Positions 1-8,639 are shown, counted from the stretch's first letter. The stretch is 64,000 bases of DNA from Oceanobacter kriegii DSM 6294 (GCF_000422845.1 NZ_AUGV01000003.1:558001-622000), one strand, 5' to 3'. The notes: generated by a model not told the origin, from the sequence alone. Made by a program: numbers and translations.

Positions 1-30
1 GCCATCAAGTTTATGGCAGGTCGTGAATAA
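1..30 (+). CDS. C-terminal tail of an unidentified upstream gene
   Basis: The first nine codons read AIKFMAGRE and end in TAA at 28-30, 80 bases before a strong terminator. This fits the 3' end of a gene that lies outside the window. Nine residues are too few to name a family, and the frame could be chance. Confidence 0.35.
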   Translation, partial: AIKFMAGRE

Positions 31-111
31 CATGCCTGTGGCCGGGTACCCGCAACCGTTACCCGGACCCTGGCAGCAGGCCCACTAAGCGGCCGCACGA
101 CAGCAACACAT

Positions 112-149
112 AAAAAAACCGCCTGGGTGTAAACCCCGGCGGTTTTTTT
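112..149. terminator. Bidirectional intrinsic terminator between the upstream gene and speE
   Basis: A run of seven A followed by CCGCC (112-123) pairs with GGCGG and seven T (138-149). An inner GGG/CCC pairing continues the stem. The T tract on either strand makes it work both ways, so it can end the upstream + strand gene and the speE transcript. Confidence 0.85.
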
Positions 150-190
150 GTGGCTGCCTGTAACCTGGCTGGTCAGCGCCAGTCAGAGCA

Positions 191-1060
191 TCAATCGCTG
201 ATGCCCAATGCACGACGCATGAATTCCGGCAGTGCCAGACCGGCGGCGTGAATTTCAGCGTTGTAGTATTCGGTGCGGAACGCCTTGTTGGCTGCGTCTT
301 CAATGCGGAAGCTGGTGGCATCGCCGCCTTTGCTGGCCAGTGTGCAGCTCCACCAACCGGACGGGTAGATCACCTGAGGGAACGGCACGGTATGGCTGCT
401 GGAGGCCCCGGCAACGGCCATGTCTTCGTGGATCTTCTTGATGATCGATTCGGTGTGGAACAGTGGTGACTCAGACTGCTGTACAACGATGCCGTTTGGC
501 GCCAGCGCCTTGAAGCAATCCTTGTAGAAATCGACAGCGAACAGGCCTTCGGCAGGGCCGACCGGGTCGGTGCTGTCGATGATGATGATGTCTAGGGATT
601 CCGGCGCGCAGTCCTTCACCCACTGGATGCCATCGGCAAACAGGATGTTGGCACGTGGGTCGTTGTTGGATTCACACAGCTCCGGGAAGTGCTTCTCGGA
701 CATGCGGGTCACCAGCTCGTCGATGTCGACTTGAGTCGCCTGTTCAACGCCCGGGTGCTTCAGTACTTCGCGCAGGGTGCCGCAGTCGCCGCCACCAATG
801 ATGGCCACGCGCTTTGGATTCGGATGGGTAAACAGCGCCACGTGAGACATCATTTCGTGGTAGACGAAGTTTTCGCGGGTCGACACCATGGTGCAACCGT
901 CGATCACCATCAATTTGCCGAAGGTTTCGGTGTCATAGATGTCGATGGTCTGGAATTCGCTTTGGGCGGAGTCGATTTTGGCCTTCACTTTCAGTGAAAA
1001 CGCGGAACCTTCCTGATCGAATACTTCAGTAAACCAGCCGTCTGCCAGTGGATGTGTCAT
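191..1060 (-). CDS. speE: Spermidine synthase (polyamine aminopropyltransferase)
   Basis: 289 residues, full length for the family. It transfers the aminopropyl group of decarboxylated S-adenosylmethionine to putrescine in the cytoplasm. Visible features are the nucleotide-binding glycine motif GGGDCG at 89-94 (more often GGGDGG) and the acidic DSTDPVGP motif at about 162-169, whose aspartates bind and deprotonate the amine. It is divergent from speA, which starts the arginine route to putrescine, so the two genes act in one pathway. The 157-base gap between the two starts must hold both promoters. The family call is certain; substrate preference is inferred from the family and the neighbour. 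Confidence 0.95.
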   Translation of the reverse strand: MTHPLADGWFTEVFDQEGSAFSLKVKAKIDSAQSEFQTIDIYDTETFGKLMVIDGCTMVSTRENFVYHEMMSHVALFTHPNPKRVAIIGGGDCGTLREVLKHPGVEQATQVDIDELVTRMSEKHFPELCESNNDPRANILFADGIQWVKDCAPESLDIIIIDSTDPVGPAEGLFAVDFYKDCFKALAPNGIVVQQSESPLFHTESIIKKIHEDMAVAGASSSHTVPFPQVIYPSGWWSCTLASKGGDATSFRIEDAANKAFRTEYYNAEIHAAGLALPEFMRRALGISD

Positions 1061-1181
1061 ATCAGATACTCAAATGAATCGATGTTCTTTAAAATCGGTC
1101 GCCTTGCGAGCGCCAGCGAGGACGGCAGCAACCCGACAACAACCGGGGCGGCCCAGAGCGCCGCAAGATACCTTAACCCTT

Positions 1182-1200
1182 GATTCGCGCCAAGCGAATC
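1182..1200 (+). promoter_or_regulatory. Small inverted repeat in the speA leader
   Basis: GATTCGC (1182-1188) and GCGAATC (1194-1200) are a perfect 7-base inverted repeat with a 5-base loop, 17 bases before the speA start codon. It could be an operator or a leader-RNA hairpin. Nothing in the sequence decides between these. Confidence 0.3.
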
Positions 1201-1217
1201 TGAACTCAGGACCGCCA

Positions 1218-3119
1218 ATGACCAGTCAGACTCCGCAATATCACCGTGACGTCTACAACCTGCCGCACTGGAGCGAGGGCTATGCCCGTATCAATGAGCA
1301 AGGCCGTGTCAGTATGCACCCGGACCCGGCCGTTGATGCCGGTATTGATTTGCAGAATCTGGCCGAACGGGTCAAGCAGGAAGGCTTGCGGCTGCCCGTG
1401 CTGGTGCGTTTTCCCGGCATCCTGCATCACCGTGTCCAGAGTCTGGTAACAGCCTTCAGCAAGGCCCGTGAGGAATTTGGCTATCAGGGCGGGTTTACTC
1501 CGGTGTACCCGATCAAGGTGAACCAGCAGCAGCCGGTGGTCGCGCAGATTGTCGCCGGTCAGCAACAGGCCGGGCTGGAGCGCATTGGTCTTGAAGCCGG
1601 TAGCAAACCGGAGCTGATTGCGGTGCTGGCCCAGGCCCGTAACATCAAGGCCAATATCGTCTGCAACGGCTACAAGGACGCCCATTTTATTCGTTTGGCG
1701 CTGATGGCCGAGAAAATGGGCCACAACGTCTTTCTGGTGATCGAGAAAATGTCCGAGCTGCCGCTGATCCTGCGCGAAGCCGAGCGCGTGGGCGTCAAAC
1801 CGCGTTTGGGTGTGCGGGCCCGACTGGCCACCATCGGCAAGGGCAACTGGCAGAACACGGGAGGCGAGAAATCCAAGTTTGGTCTGTCGGCCTTGCAGAT
1901 TCTGCAGGTGATCGAGCTTTTGAAAGAAAGCGATCAGCTCGATACCCTGCAACTGCTGCACTTCCATCTGGGGTCGCAGCTGGCCAATATTCACGACATT
2001 CACACCGGCCTGCGCGAGTGCACCCGTATTTTTGCCGAGCTGGTGAAGCTGGATGTGCCGGTGCAGTGGCTCGACGTGGGCGGCGGTCTGGGCGTTGACT
2101 ACGAAGGCACCCACTCTCGCAGCTACTGCTCGATGAACTACTCCATGGACGAATACGCCCGTAAGGTCGTCGAAGCCATGAAGGAAATCTGCACCGAGCT
2201 GGGCGCTACCGAGCCCAACATCATCACCGAATCCGGCCGCGCCATGACCGCCCACCACGCGGTGCTGCTGACCGAAATCATCGACCACGAGCGATCCTCC
2301 GACGGCGAGCTGGCGGCACTGGAAGAAGACGATCCGGCGTGTCTGAAAGGTTTGCACCGGGCTTATGAAATCCTGCTCGAAAGTCGTTCGTCCAGTGGTC
2401 TGGTAGAGCAGTTTCACGACGTTCAGCATTGGGTGGCTGAAGCCAATACGGCGTTCAGTCTGGGGCTTTTGAGCCTGCCGCAGCGGGCCAGTACCGAAAC
2501 CCTGTACACCCGCTGTTGCCAGCTGTTGATGGACAAACTGACCCCGGCCAACCGCTCCCACCGCCCGTTGATCGACGAGTTGCAGGAAAAGCTGGCCGAC
2601 AAGGTGTTCGTCAACTTCTCGCTGTTCCAGTCCTTGCCGGACATCTGGGGCATTGAGCAGATTTTCCCGATCCTGCCGGTCAGCGGTCACGACCAGCCGA
2701 TGAACTTCCGCGGCGTGCTGCAGGACATCACCTGTGACTCCGATGGCCGCATTGATACCTACGTGGAAAGTGAAGGACTCAGCACCAGTTTGCCGATGCC
2801 GTCGATTCAGCGCGGAGACCTGATGGCGTTCTTTATGGTGGGGGCGTACCAGGAGATTCTGGGCGACCTGCACAATCTGTTTGGCGATACCGACTCGGTC
2901 GACGTGGTGATGGACAGCAACGGCGAACCACAGCTGCGCAACCCGGTGTGGGGGGACCACATTGCCAAGGTGCTGGGTTACGTGAACTTTGATGCCGACG
3001 ACATTCGTCACCGCTTGATGAGTCAGGTGGCACAAAGCCAGCTGACCACCGAAGACAAGGCGCTGTTCCAGCGTGAATTGTCGGAGTCGTTGCAGGCCTA
3101 TACCTACCTGCAACTGTAA
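1218..3119 (+). CDS. speA: Biosynthetic arginine decarboxylase
   Basis: 633 residues from ATG 1218. The open frame extends upstream to 1074, but the added 48 residues are low-complexity and Arg/Pro-rich, whereas MTSQTPQYHRDVYNLPHW begins like known SpeA proteins. This PLP enzyme converts arginine to agmatine, the first step of putrescine synthesis by the agmatine route. Seen: PLP lysine in VYPIKVNQQ (about residue 100), the LHFHLGSQ strand, the DVGGGLGVDY loop and the ESGRAMTAHHA segment, all typical of the fold-III SpeA/LysA group. Divergent from speE. The length matches the Pseudomonas and E. coli enzymes (about 635-660). Confidence 0.95.
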   Translation: MTSQTPQYHRDVYNLPHWSEGYARINEQGRVSMHPDPAVDAGIDLQNLAERVKQEGLRLPVLVRFPGILHHRVQSLVTAFSKAREEFGYQGGFTPVYPIKVNQQQPVVAQIVAGQQQAGLERIGLEAGSKPELIAVLAQARNIKANIVCNGYKDAHFIRLALMAEKMGHNVFLVIEKMSELPLILREAERVGVKPRLGVRARLATIGKGNWQNTGGEKSKFGLSALQILQVIELLKESDQLDTLQLLHFHLGSQLANIHDIHTGLRECTRIFAELVKLDVPVQWLDVGGGLGVDYEGTHSRSYCSMNYSMDEYARKVVEAMKEICTELGATEPNIITESGRAMTAHHAVLLTEIIDHERSSDGELAALEEDDPACLKGLHRAYEILLESRSSSGLVEQFHDVQHWVAEANTAFSLGLLSLPQRASTETLYTRCCQLLMDKLTPANRSHRPLIDELQEKLADKVFVNFSLFQSLPDIWGIEQIFPILPVSGHDQPMNFRGVLQDITCDSDGRIDTYVESEGLSTSLPMPSIQRGDLMAFFMVGAYQEILGDLHNLFGDTDSVDVVMDSNGEPQLRNPVWGDHIAKVLGYVNFDADDIRHRLMSQVAQSQLTTEDKALFQRELSESLQAYTYLQL

Positions 3120-3135
3120 ACTTCGCAAACTTGAA

Positions 3136-3175
3136 AACCGGCAGGGCAAGCCCTGCCGGTTGTTTTCGGTTGTTT
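3136..3175 (+). terminator. Intrinsic terminator after speA
   Basis: AACCGGCAGGG (3136-3146) and CCCTGCCGGTT (3151-3161) form a perfect 11-bp stem with a 4-base loop, followed by two GTTTT tracts. It lies 16 bases past the speA stop, between convergent speA and the monooxygenase gene. On the minus strand the AA/TT ends are weak, so it mainly serves speA. Confidence 0.85.
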
Positions 3176-3199
3176 TAGATAGCCTGATTCAAACAGCCA

Positions 3200-5005
3200 T
3201 CAGGCCAGATGATGCACGTCTTCCATGCCGTACACTGGCGTGGCAATGCCCTCCATACGAGCTTTCAGCTGCAACGACAGATACTGCGAATAGTGCCGCG
3301 ACTGATGCAGGTTACCACCGTGGAACCAGAGCGCTTGCTGGCGTGTGGGTTTCCACATATTGCGCAGTTCGCCTTCCCAGGGGCCTGGGTCCTTGGTGGT
3401 GTCTGATCCCATTCCCCAGCATTTGCCGACCTTATCAGCGACCTCTTGTGAAATGATTTTGGCGGCCCAGCCGTTCATGGAACCAAAGCCGGTGGCGTAC
3501 ACCACCAGATCGGCCTCCAGCTCGGAGCCGTCGGTCAGAATCACCGAGTTGCGAGTCAGGCGCTCAATGGTGGTGTGGCTTTTCAGTTTGATGTCGCCAC
3601 TGGCGATCAACTCGGAGGCACCCACATCGATGTAATAGCCCGACGCTCGGCGCAGGTACTTCATAAACAGGCCAGAGCCATCGTCGCCGAAGTCGAGCAT
3701 AAAGCCGGCTTTTTCAAGGCCCTGGTAGAACTCCTTGTCCTGCTCGGCTACTTGCTGATACAGCGGAATGTGGAACTCCGGCATGATTCTGAACGGAATC
3801 GAGGCGAAGGTCAGGTCGGCCTTGTAGGTGGTCATGCCGTTCTGAACCGCTTCTTCCGAGTACAGCCCGCCAAGCACGTTCTCCATCAGGCTGTTGGACT
3901 TGATGATGTGGGTCGACGACCGCTGGATCATGGTGACGTCGGCGCCGTGCTCCCACAGTGCGGCGCAAATGTCGTGAGCCGAATTATTTGCGCCCAGTAC
4001 CACCACTTTCTTACCGGCATAGGCTTCGCCGCCGGGGTGTTGGCTGGAGTGATGCTGTTCGCCTTCAAACACATCCTGACCGGGCAGTGACGGAATATTC
4101 GGAATGCCCGACATGCCCGTTGCCAGCACCAGCTGTTTGGGCCGCAGCACCAGCTCAGCCCCGTCGCGTTTGACGTGCACAATCCACTCTTGCGCCTGTT
4201 CGTCGTAGCGAGCCGAGGTACATTCGGTGGAGCCCCAGTAGTTCAGCTCCATGATGTTGGTGTACATCTCCAGCCAGTCGCCAATCTTGTCCTTTGGCGC
4301 AAACACCGGCCAGTTGTCCGGGAAGGGCATGTACGGCAAGTGGTCGTACCACACCGGGTCGTGCAGACACAGGGACTTGTAACGGCGACGCCAGGCATCG
4401 CCGGGCTTTTCCAGTTTGTCGATGATCAGGGTCGGTACATTCAGCTGCTTCAGCCGTGCGCCGAGGCCAATGCCACCCTGACCACCGCCAATGATCAGGC
4501 AGTAGGGTTGTTCGCTGTAGCCCAGGGTTTCGGCTTCGTGCTGACGTTTCTCCTGCCAGGTCTGGCGGTGCTTGTTTATGCCATGTTCAGCGCCACGGGG
4601 GCGGTTAAAACCGCGTGGTTCCGGGTGGCCTTTCAGCTCCACCATGGTGGTCAGTAATGTCCAGGCCTTGCCGTTGCGCAGTCGCAAGTGGCCCCGGCCA
4701 TGGGCTACGGCGGTATCGAAGGTAATCCAGGCCTCAATCGTTCCGTCGTTGTCGCTGGCATCTTCTTCCAGCTGCCAGTTGGACGGCCGCACGTTATCCA
4801 GAGTAGCGGCCAGCATGTCGGCAATTTGCTGTTGGCCTTCCATGGTTTTGATATTCCAGGTAAAGGCCACCAGATCGCGCCAGAAACCGTCGCTTTCAAA
4901 CAGTTGGGCGGCGGCCCGGGGGCCATCGTGGCGCAGGGCCTGATTGAACTGGTCGAGCCATTGTTGTGCGCTGGCACTGGCGGGAGAAAGGCTGTGCTGG
5001 GTCAT
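3200..5005 (-). CDS. Flavin-dependent monooxygenase with an N-terminal NTF2/SnoaL-like domain
   Basis: 601 residues. Residues 1 to about 150 resemble an NTF2/SnoaL-like domain. The rest is a two-dinucleotide-domain flavin monooxygenase: FAD motif GGGQGGIGLG near 175, an FMO-type FEGEQHHSSQH fingerprint near 310, an NADPH motif of form GANNSAHD near 335, and an ATGF segment near 500. Such enzymes hydroxylate or Baeyer-Villiger-oxidise a small substrate using NAD(P)H and oxygen; the substrate cannot be read from the sequence. Start: AGGAG seven bases before the ATG. The gene has a sigma-54 promoter about 80 bases upstream and is divergent from a sigma-54 activator, so it is probably induced by a ligand of that activator. 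Confidence 0.85.
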   Translation of the reverse strand: MTQHSLSPASASAQQWLDQFNQALRHDGPRAAAQLFESDGFWRDLVAFTWNIKTMEGQQQIADMLAATLDNVRPSNWQLEEDASDNDGTIEAWITFDTAVAHGRGHLRLRNGKAWTLLTTMVELKGHPEPRGFNRPRGAEHGINKHRQTWQEKRQHEAETLGYSEQPYCLIIGGGQGGIGLGARLKQLNVPTLIIDKLEKPGDAWRRRYKSLCLHDPVWYDHLPYMPFPDNWPVFAPKDKIGDWLEMYTNIMELNYWGSTECTSARYDEQAQEWIVHVKRDGAELVLRPKQLVLATGMSGIPNIPSLPGQDVFEGEQHHSSQHPGGEAYAGKKVVVLGANNSAHDICAALWEHGADVTMIQRSSTHIIKSNSLMENVLGGLYSEEAVQNGMTTYKADLTFASIPFRIMPEFHIPLYQQVAEQDKEFYQGLEKAGFMLDFGDDGSGLFMKYLRRASGYYIDVGASELIASGDIKLKSHTTIERLTRNSVILTDGSELEADLVVYATGFGSMNGWAAKIISQEVADKVGKCWGMGSDTTKDPGPWEGELRNMWKPTRQQALWFHGGNLHQSRHYSQYLSLQLKARMEGIATPVYGMEDVHHLA

Positions 5006-5082
5006 ATGAAGCTCCTGAGCAGGCTTGTTGTTTTTGTTGCTGCAAGTGAGTGGGGGTCATCTGACGATCCCTGTGGTGGCTA

Positions 5083-5099
5083 TTGCAGCCGTTGTGCCA
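5083..5099 (-). promoter_or_regulatory. Sigma-54 (-24/-12) promoter of the monooxygenase gene
   Basis: On the minus strand the sequence reads TGGCACAACGGCTGCAA. GG and GC are ten bases apart, as required, and TGGCAC matches the -24 element in full. Transcription would start near 5072, giving a leader of about 67 bases before the start codon at 5005. The neighbouring gene encodes a sigma-54 activator. Confidence 0.8.
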
Positions 5100-5210
5100 G
5101 CCCGGATATTTGTTATGCCGGAATTCTTAAGTGGTTGATTTTATGTGAGTATTTTTTATTGGGGCGCAGTTGTGAACACTGTGCTTTTCAACGCGTTTCA
5201 CATCTTCGAT

Positions 5211-5267
5211 ACAGCTGTAACGACAACGGATTTACAGCTGTTGCGGTGGCGTTACAGGTGTAACGCC
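5211..5267. promoter_or_regulatory. Probable upstream activating sites: two perfect inverted repeats with TGTAA/TTACA cores
   Basis: ACAGCTGTAA (5211-5220) and TTACAGCTGT (5232-5241) are a perfect 10-base inverted repeat. GGCGTTACA (5248-5256) and TGTAACGCC (5259-5267) are a perfect 9-base inverted repeat. All four half-sites share TGTAA/TTACA. They lie about 110-185 bases upstream of the sigma-54 promoter, the usual distance for enhancer sites of this activator class, and just upstream of the activator's own start, so autoregulation is possible. Binding by the neighbour is inferred. Confidence 0.65.
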
Positions 5268-5382
5268 CGTTGGGTGTGGAACGAATAGCCCTACGACAGC
5301 GATCAAACAAAGCGGGTAATCTGGGTTCAAACGTCCGATAACAATAATTCGTCTGCCGGCGTGGTAGACAAGGATGCCTTGC

Positions 5383-7416
5383 ATGACTGCTTTCTCGACG
5401 ACGCTGGATCATCGCCGCCATACCGACCAACTGTTGCAGTTTGCCCGCAGCACCCGAGGTATGCCTGAAGCGGCCGACCTGATTGGCCGCTCATGGTGGC
5501 GTTGTTTGCAGGACTACGGGTTAGAGCCGGGCCGTCAGCAACCGGCTCGCATCCTCACCCAAAGCGCGCTGCGTGAGCATCAGGATGCCGCCGATGAGCT
5601 GTTGGCCGTGGCCCGTGCGGGTGTGGACCAGTTGTATCGCAGCATTCAGTCACTGGGTTATGTACTGTTGTTGACCGACAGCCGTGGCATTACGGTGCAG
5701 TTTCATGGCCGGCAGGATCAGCATGACGTGCTGCGTAGGGCGGGTTTGTATCTGGGCTCTGACTGGAGCGAAGCCTATGCCGGAACCTGTGCAGTGGGCA
5801 CTTGCATTCAGGAGCAAGCGGCGCTGACCTGTCATCGGGGCGATCATTTCGACGGTGCGCATATCGGTCTCACTTGTACCGCCGCGCCCATTTTCGATCC
5901 GTTTGGCAAGCTGCTGGCGGTGCTGGATATCTCGGCGTTGAACGCACCGGATGTGCGGGCCAGCCAGACCTTTGCCCTGCATCTGACCCAGCTTTACGCC
6001 CGCATGATCGAAGATGCCTATTTCTTGCGTTGCTATCGTCGACAGCTGATTTTCCGGGCCGACGAAAGCCGCGAGCTGGTGGCCCTGAATGGCCGTATTT
6101 TGCTGGCGCTGGACCACAACGGTGATATTGTGGCGGCCAATACCGCAGGCCGTCGTTTGCTCGACTCCCGGGCCTTTTCTATCTCCGGTGCTAGCTCTGC
6201 TGCGGGGCGTCAATCATCCCCTTCGCCGATGGCTCTGGCTGATCTTTTGGGTTGCCCGCTGGACGACGTCTTGTCGATCAACCACGACTGCCCGGATGGT
6301 GTACGGGCGTTTCGTATTGCCCAGCAAACCCTCTATGGCAGCCTGATTGAACCGGTGCAGGAACAAGAGCCGCTGCGTCGCAGCGATCTCAGTGAACGTG
6401 TCGCCGAGCTGGATGCGCTGGCCGGCGACGACGCCGCCATGCGCAAGACCTTGCAGCAGGCCAAACGCTTCCGTAATCGTCAGGTCAGCTTGCTGATTCT
6501 GGGTGAAACCGGCAGTGGCAAGGACGTGTTGGCCAACGCCATTCATCGCAGCAGTGAACGGGGCAAAGGCCCGTTTATTGCCGTTAATTGTGCGGCCATT
6601 CCCGAGTCGCTGATCGAAAGTGAACTGTTTGGCTATTGTCCCGGCGCGTTTACCGGCGGTCGCTCCAAAGGCGCCAAAGGACTGATACAACAAGCCCATG
6701 GCGGCACCTTGTTTCTGGATGAAATTGGCGACATGCCATTGGCGTTGCAAACCCGCCTGTTGCGGGTGCTGGCCGAACAGCAGGTTACGCCATTGGGAGC
6801 CGACAAACCGGTGACGGTCGATTGCCGGGTGATCGCCGCGACGCATCAGAACCTGCCCGAGCGCGTGGCTAATGGGTCGTTCCGGGCTGATCTTTACTAC
6901 CGTCTTAACGGCGCGACACTGACCTTGCCGCCACTGCGGCAGCGGGCCGACAGAGAGTTTTTGATGCGCAGCTTGCTGAACGCTCTTAAGGTTAGGGTTA
7001 GGCGGCCATCACTGCGGCTGCGTGCTGACGCCGTCAGCGCGCTATTGGCGTGGCATTGGCCGGGCAACGTACGGGAGCTGGTGAATGTGCTGGGTTATGC
7101 CGAAGCCAACGCCGAAACGGATGTGATTACAGTGGCGCAGCTGCCGGAGTCGATCATCAGGCCCCAGCAGGCTTATTCCAGGCTCCAGCAGGTGGAAGTC
7201 CCCGATGCTGAATGTTCTGGCCTGAATGACCGCAGTGATGCTGACACCATGGCCGGGGCAATCGATACGGACCCACAAGCGCGACAGCTGGCGCAGTTGC
7301 TGGAGCAGCAGCAATGGAACCTCAGTGCCGTTGCCCGCCAGCTGAATATCTCCAGGCCAACCCTGTACCGGCGCATTCGTCGCTTTGGCATTGCTCGCCA
7401 GACTTGTATCCAGTAA
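5383..7416 (+). CDS. Sigma-54-dependent Fis-family activator, AcoR type
   Basis: 677 residues from ATG 5383; ATG 5374 is also in frame, but AAGG at 5370-5373 abuts it, while 5383 has a nine-base spacing. Order: N-terminal GAF-like sensor region (about 50-200), a PAS-like stretch (about 220-320), AAA+ domain with Walker A GETGSGKD near 377, Walker B FLDEIGD near 450, and a C-terminal Fis-type helix-turn-helix (LNISRPTLYRRIRR). The sigma-54 contact loop reads GAFTGG (421-426) instead of GAFTGA. It should bind the inverted repeats at 5211-5267 and drive the divergent monooxygenase gene when the sensor region binds an unknown small molecule. Confidence 0.88.
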   Translation: MTAFSTTLDHRRHTDQLLQFARSTRGMPEAADLIGRSWWRCLQDYGLEPGRQQPARILTQSALREHQDAADELLAVARAGVDQLYRSIQSLGYVLLLTDSRGITVQFHGRQDQHDVLRRAGLYLGSDWSEAYAGTCAVGTCIQEQAALTCHRGDHFDGAHIGLTCTAAPIFDPFGKLLAVLDISALNAPDVRASQTFALHLTQLYARMIEDAYFLRCYRRQLIFRADESRELVALNGRILLALDHNGDIVAANTAGRRLLDSRAFSISGASSAAGRQSSPSPMALADLLGCPLDDVLSINHDCPDGVRAFRIAQQTLYGSLIEPVQEQEPLRRSDLSERVAELDALAGDDAAMRKTLQQAKRFRNRQVSLLILGETGSGKDVLANAIHRSSERGKGPFIAVNCAAIPESLIESELFGYCPGAFTGGRSKGAKGLIQQAHGGTLFLDEIGDMPLALQTRLLRVLAEQQVTPLGADKPVTVDCRVIAATHQNLPERVANGSFRADLYYRLNGATLTLPPLRQRADREFLMRSLLNALKVRVRRPSLRLRADAVSALLAWHWPGNVRELVNVLGYAEANAETDVITVAQLPESIIRPQQAYSRLQQVEVPDAECSGLNDRSDADTMAGAIDTDPQARQLAQLLEQQQWNLSAVARQLNISRPTLYRRIRRFGIARQTCIQ

Positions 7417-7519
7417 CGGGTTGGCTTGGCGGTTTTTTGTTATGAATTGTTTCAGGGCGCGGCAGTAACGGCAGGATTGTCTATATCTAATGGGCTTGCA
7501 CCAACAGGAGGGACATTCC

Positions 7520-7813
7520 ATGTCTGACGAGGACTTTGAACTGCATGACGAAGACCTGCACGATGAAGCAGGCGTCAGTGATGACTCTGGCGTCGATTCA
7601 GAGAATGGCAAACCGGCCAAGGCGGCCAAGTCCGCTGAGCCAAAGGAAGAAGATGCCAAATCCATGACTGCTCACAACGAAGCCCGCAAAGCGCTGGAAG
7701 ACGATGTCGCCGCGTTTTTGGCTCGGGGTGGCAGCATTCAACAGGTCGACGATAACGTGATGGCTGATCCACCACGTAAGCCACAGTCGAACTACGGCAG
7801 TCGCCCGATCTGA
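7520..7813 (+). CDS. sutA: Small acidic protein resembling the RNA polymerase-binding regulator SutA
   Basis: 97 residues from ATG 7520, preceded by AGGAGGG at good distance; upstream in-frame starts lack a site. The N-terminal half is acidic and probably disordered, an Ala/Lys linker follows, then a helix (about 48-70) and a conserved-looking tail: RGGSIQQVDDNVMADPP, then KPQSNYGSRPI. I recall this tail as very close to that of SutA of Pseudomonas aeruginosa, a small factor that binds RNA polymerase and alters transcription during slow growth. The assignment rests on memory of that tail, not a search. Monocistronic: own leader and a strong terminator at 7845-7875. Confidence 0.7.
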   Translation: MSDEDFELHDEDLHDEAGVSDDSGVDSENGKPAKAAKSAEPKEEDAKSMTAHNEARKALEDDVAAFLARGGSIQQVDDNVMADPPRKPQSNYGSRPI

Positions 7814-7844
7814 GGCGACGATGTGCTGGTGAAGAATGCAGAAC

Positions 7845-7875
7845 AAAAACGGGGAGCCATTGGCTCCCCGTTTTT
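7845..7875. terminator. Bidirectional intrinsic terminator between the sutA-like gene and the HAD gene
   Basis: AAAAACGGGGAGCC pairs perfectly with GGCTCCCCGTTTTT around a three-base loop. The A and T runs make it functional on both strands, serving the convergent genes ending at 7813 and 7898. Confidence 0.92.
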
Positions 7876-7897
7876 ATTGGTGCTGTGATTCAGCAGC

Positions 7898-8611
7898 TCA
7901 GGCGTGGGCCTGTTCAATCTGTTGAATCAGCTCGTCGAGCTGCTCCAGTGCGCTGATCTGGTATTGCGGCGCTGCCAGGTCTTGCGGCCATGTTTGTTGG
8001 TACAGCGGCGTCCAGATGGCGTGAATCCCCAGCTGGCGAGCGGCATCCACGTCGTTGTGCGGGTGATCGCCAATGTGAATGCATTCGTGGGCTTCAACAC
8101 CCGCGTGTTGCAGCGCCGCGTGGAACATATCCGGGGCCGGTTTGGCGATGCCAACGGCATCGGCGGTGATGCAGGCATCAAACAGGTGGTCGACGCCAAT
8201 CAGTTCGAGGTCGGCATTGCCATTGGTGACGGCAATCACCGGCAGGCGCTGTTTGAGGCTGTTCAGCAGCGGCAGGGTGGCATCAAACAGGTCGAGCCGA
8301 CTGCGCTCGCGGTAAAACACGTCAAAGGCTTGCTGGGCCAGTTCTGCCGCGTCATCGCGGTTCAATCCCGCTTGCATGGCAACCCGGCGCAGGCTTTCTT
8401 CGCGCAGTTTGGATACCTGCTGGGCCAACTGTGGATAACATTCGCCCAGTTCAATGCGGTACTGACGCAGGCCGCTGAGTGAGTAGAGGTCGGCGATGCC
8501 GGAGCAACGCTCGGTGATCCAGTCGTAGCAGACCTGTTCGGCACGCACGAGGGCGTCGGCCGGATTCCAGAGGGTGTCGTCGAGGTCGAAGGTGATCAGC
8601 TTGATAGCCAA
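7898..8611 (-). CDS. HAD-family phosphatase, YigB-like
   Basis: 237 residues. HAD motifs are intact: FDLDDTLWN at 8-16 (nucleophile Asp9, Asp11), AVTNGNAD near 127, the lysine of IAKPAPD near 155, and IHIGDHPHNDV near 180. The C1-type cap lies between motifs I and II. It is last in the lptM-lysA-dapF-DUF484 series, where E. coli and Pseudomonas carry yigB, whose product is reported to dephosphorylate a riboflavin precursor. That position and length support a YigB call, but HAD substrates cannot be read with certainty. Only 28 bases separate it from the DUF484 gene, the place where xerC usually lies. Confidence 0.85.
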   Translation of the reverse strand: MAIKLITFDLDDTLWNPADALVRAEQVCYDWITERCSGIADLYSLSGLRQYRIELGECYPQLAQQVSKLREESLRRVAMQAGLNRDDAAELAQQAFDVFYRERSRLDLFDATLPLLNSLKQRLPVIAVTNGNADLELIGVDHLFDACITADAVGIAKPAPDMFHAALQHAGVEAHECIHIGDHPHNDVDAARQLGIHAIWTPLYQQTWPQDLAAPQYQISALEQLDELIQQIEQAHA

Positions 8612-8639
8612 GGCAAATTCCCGATCGGCGGTAACGCGC

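Noticed and set aside
1206-3149. Long open frame (647 residues) antisense to speA
   Set aside because: It mirrors the third-position GC bias of speA, has His/Gln-rich low-complexity translation and no domain.
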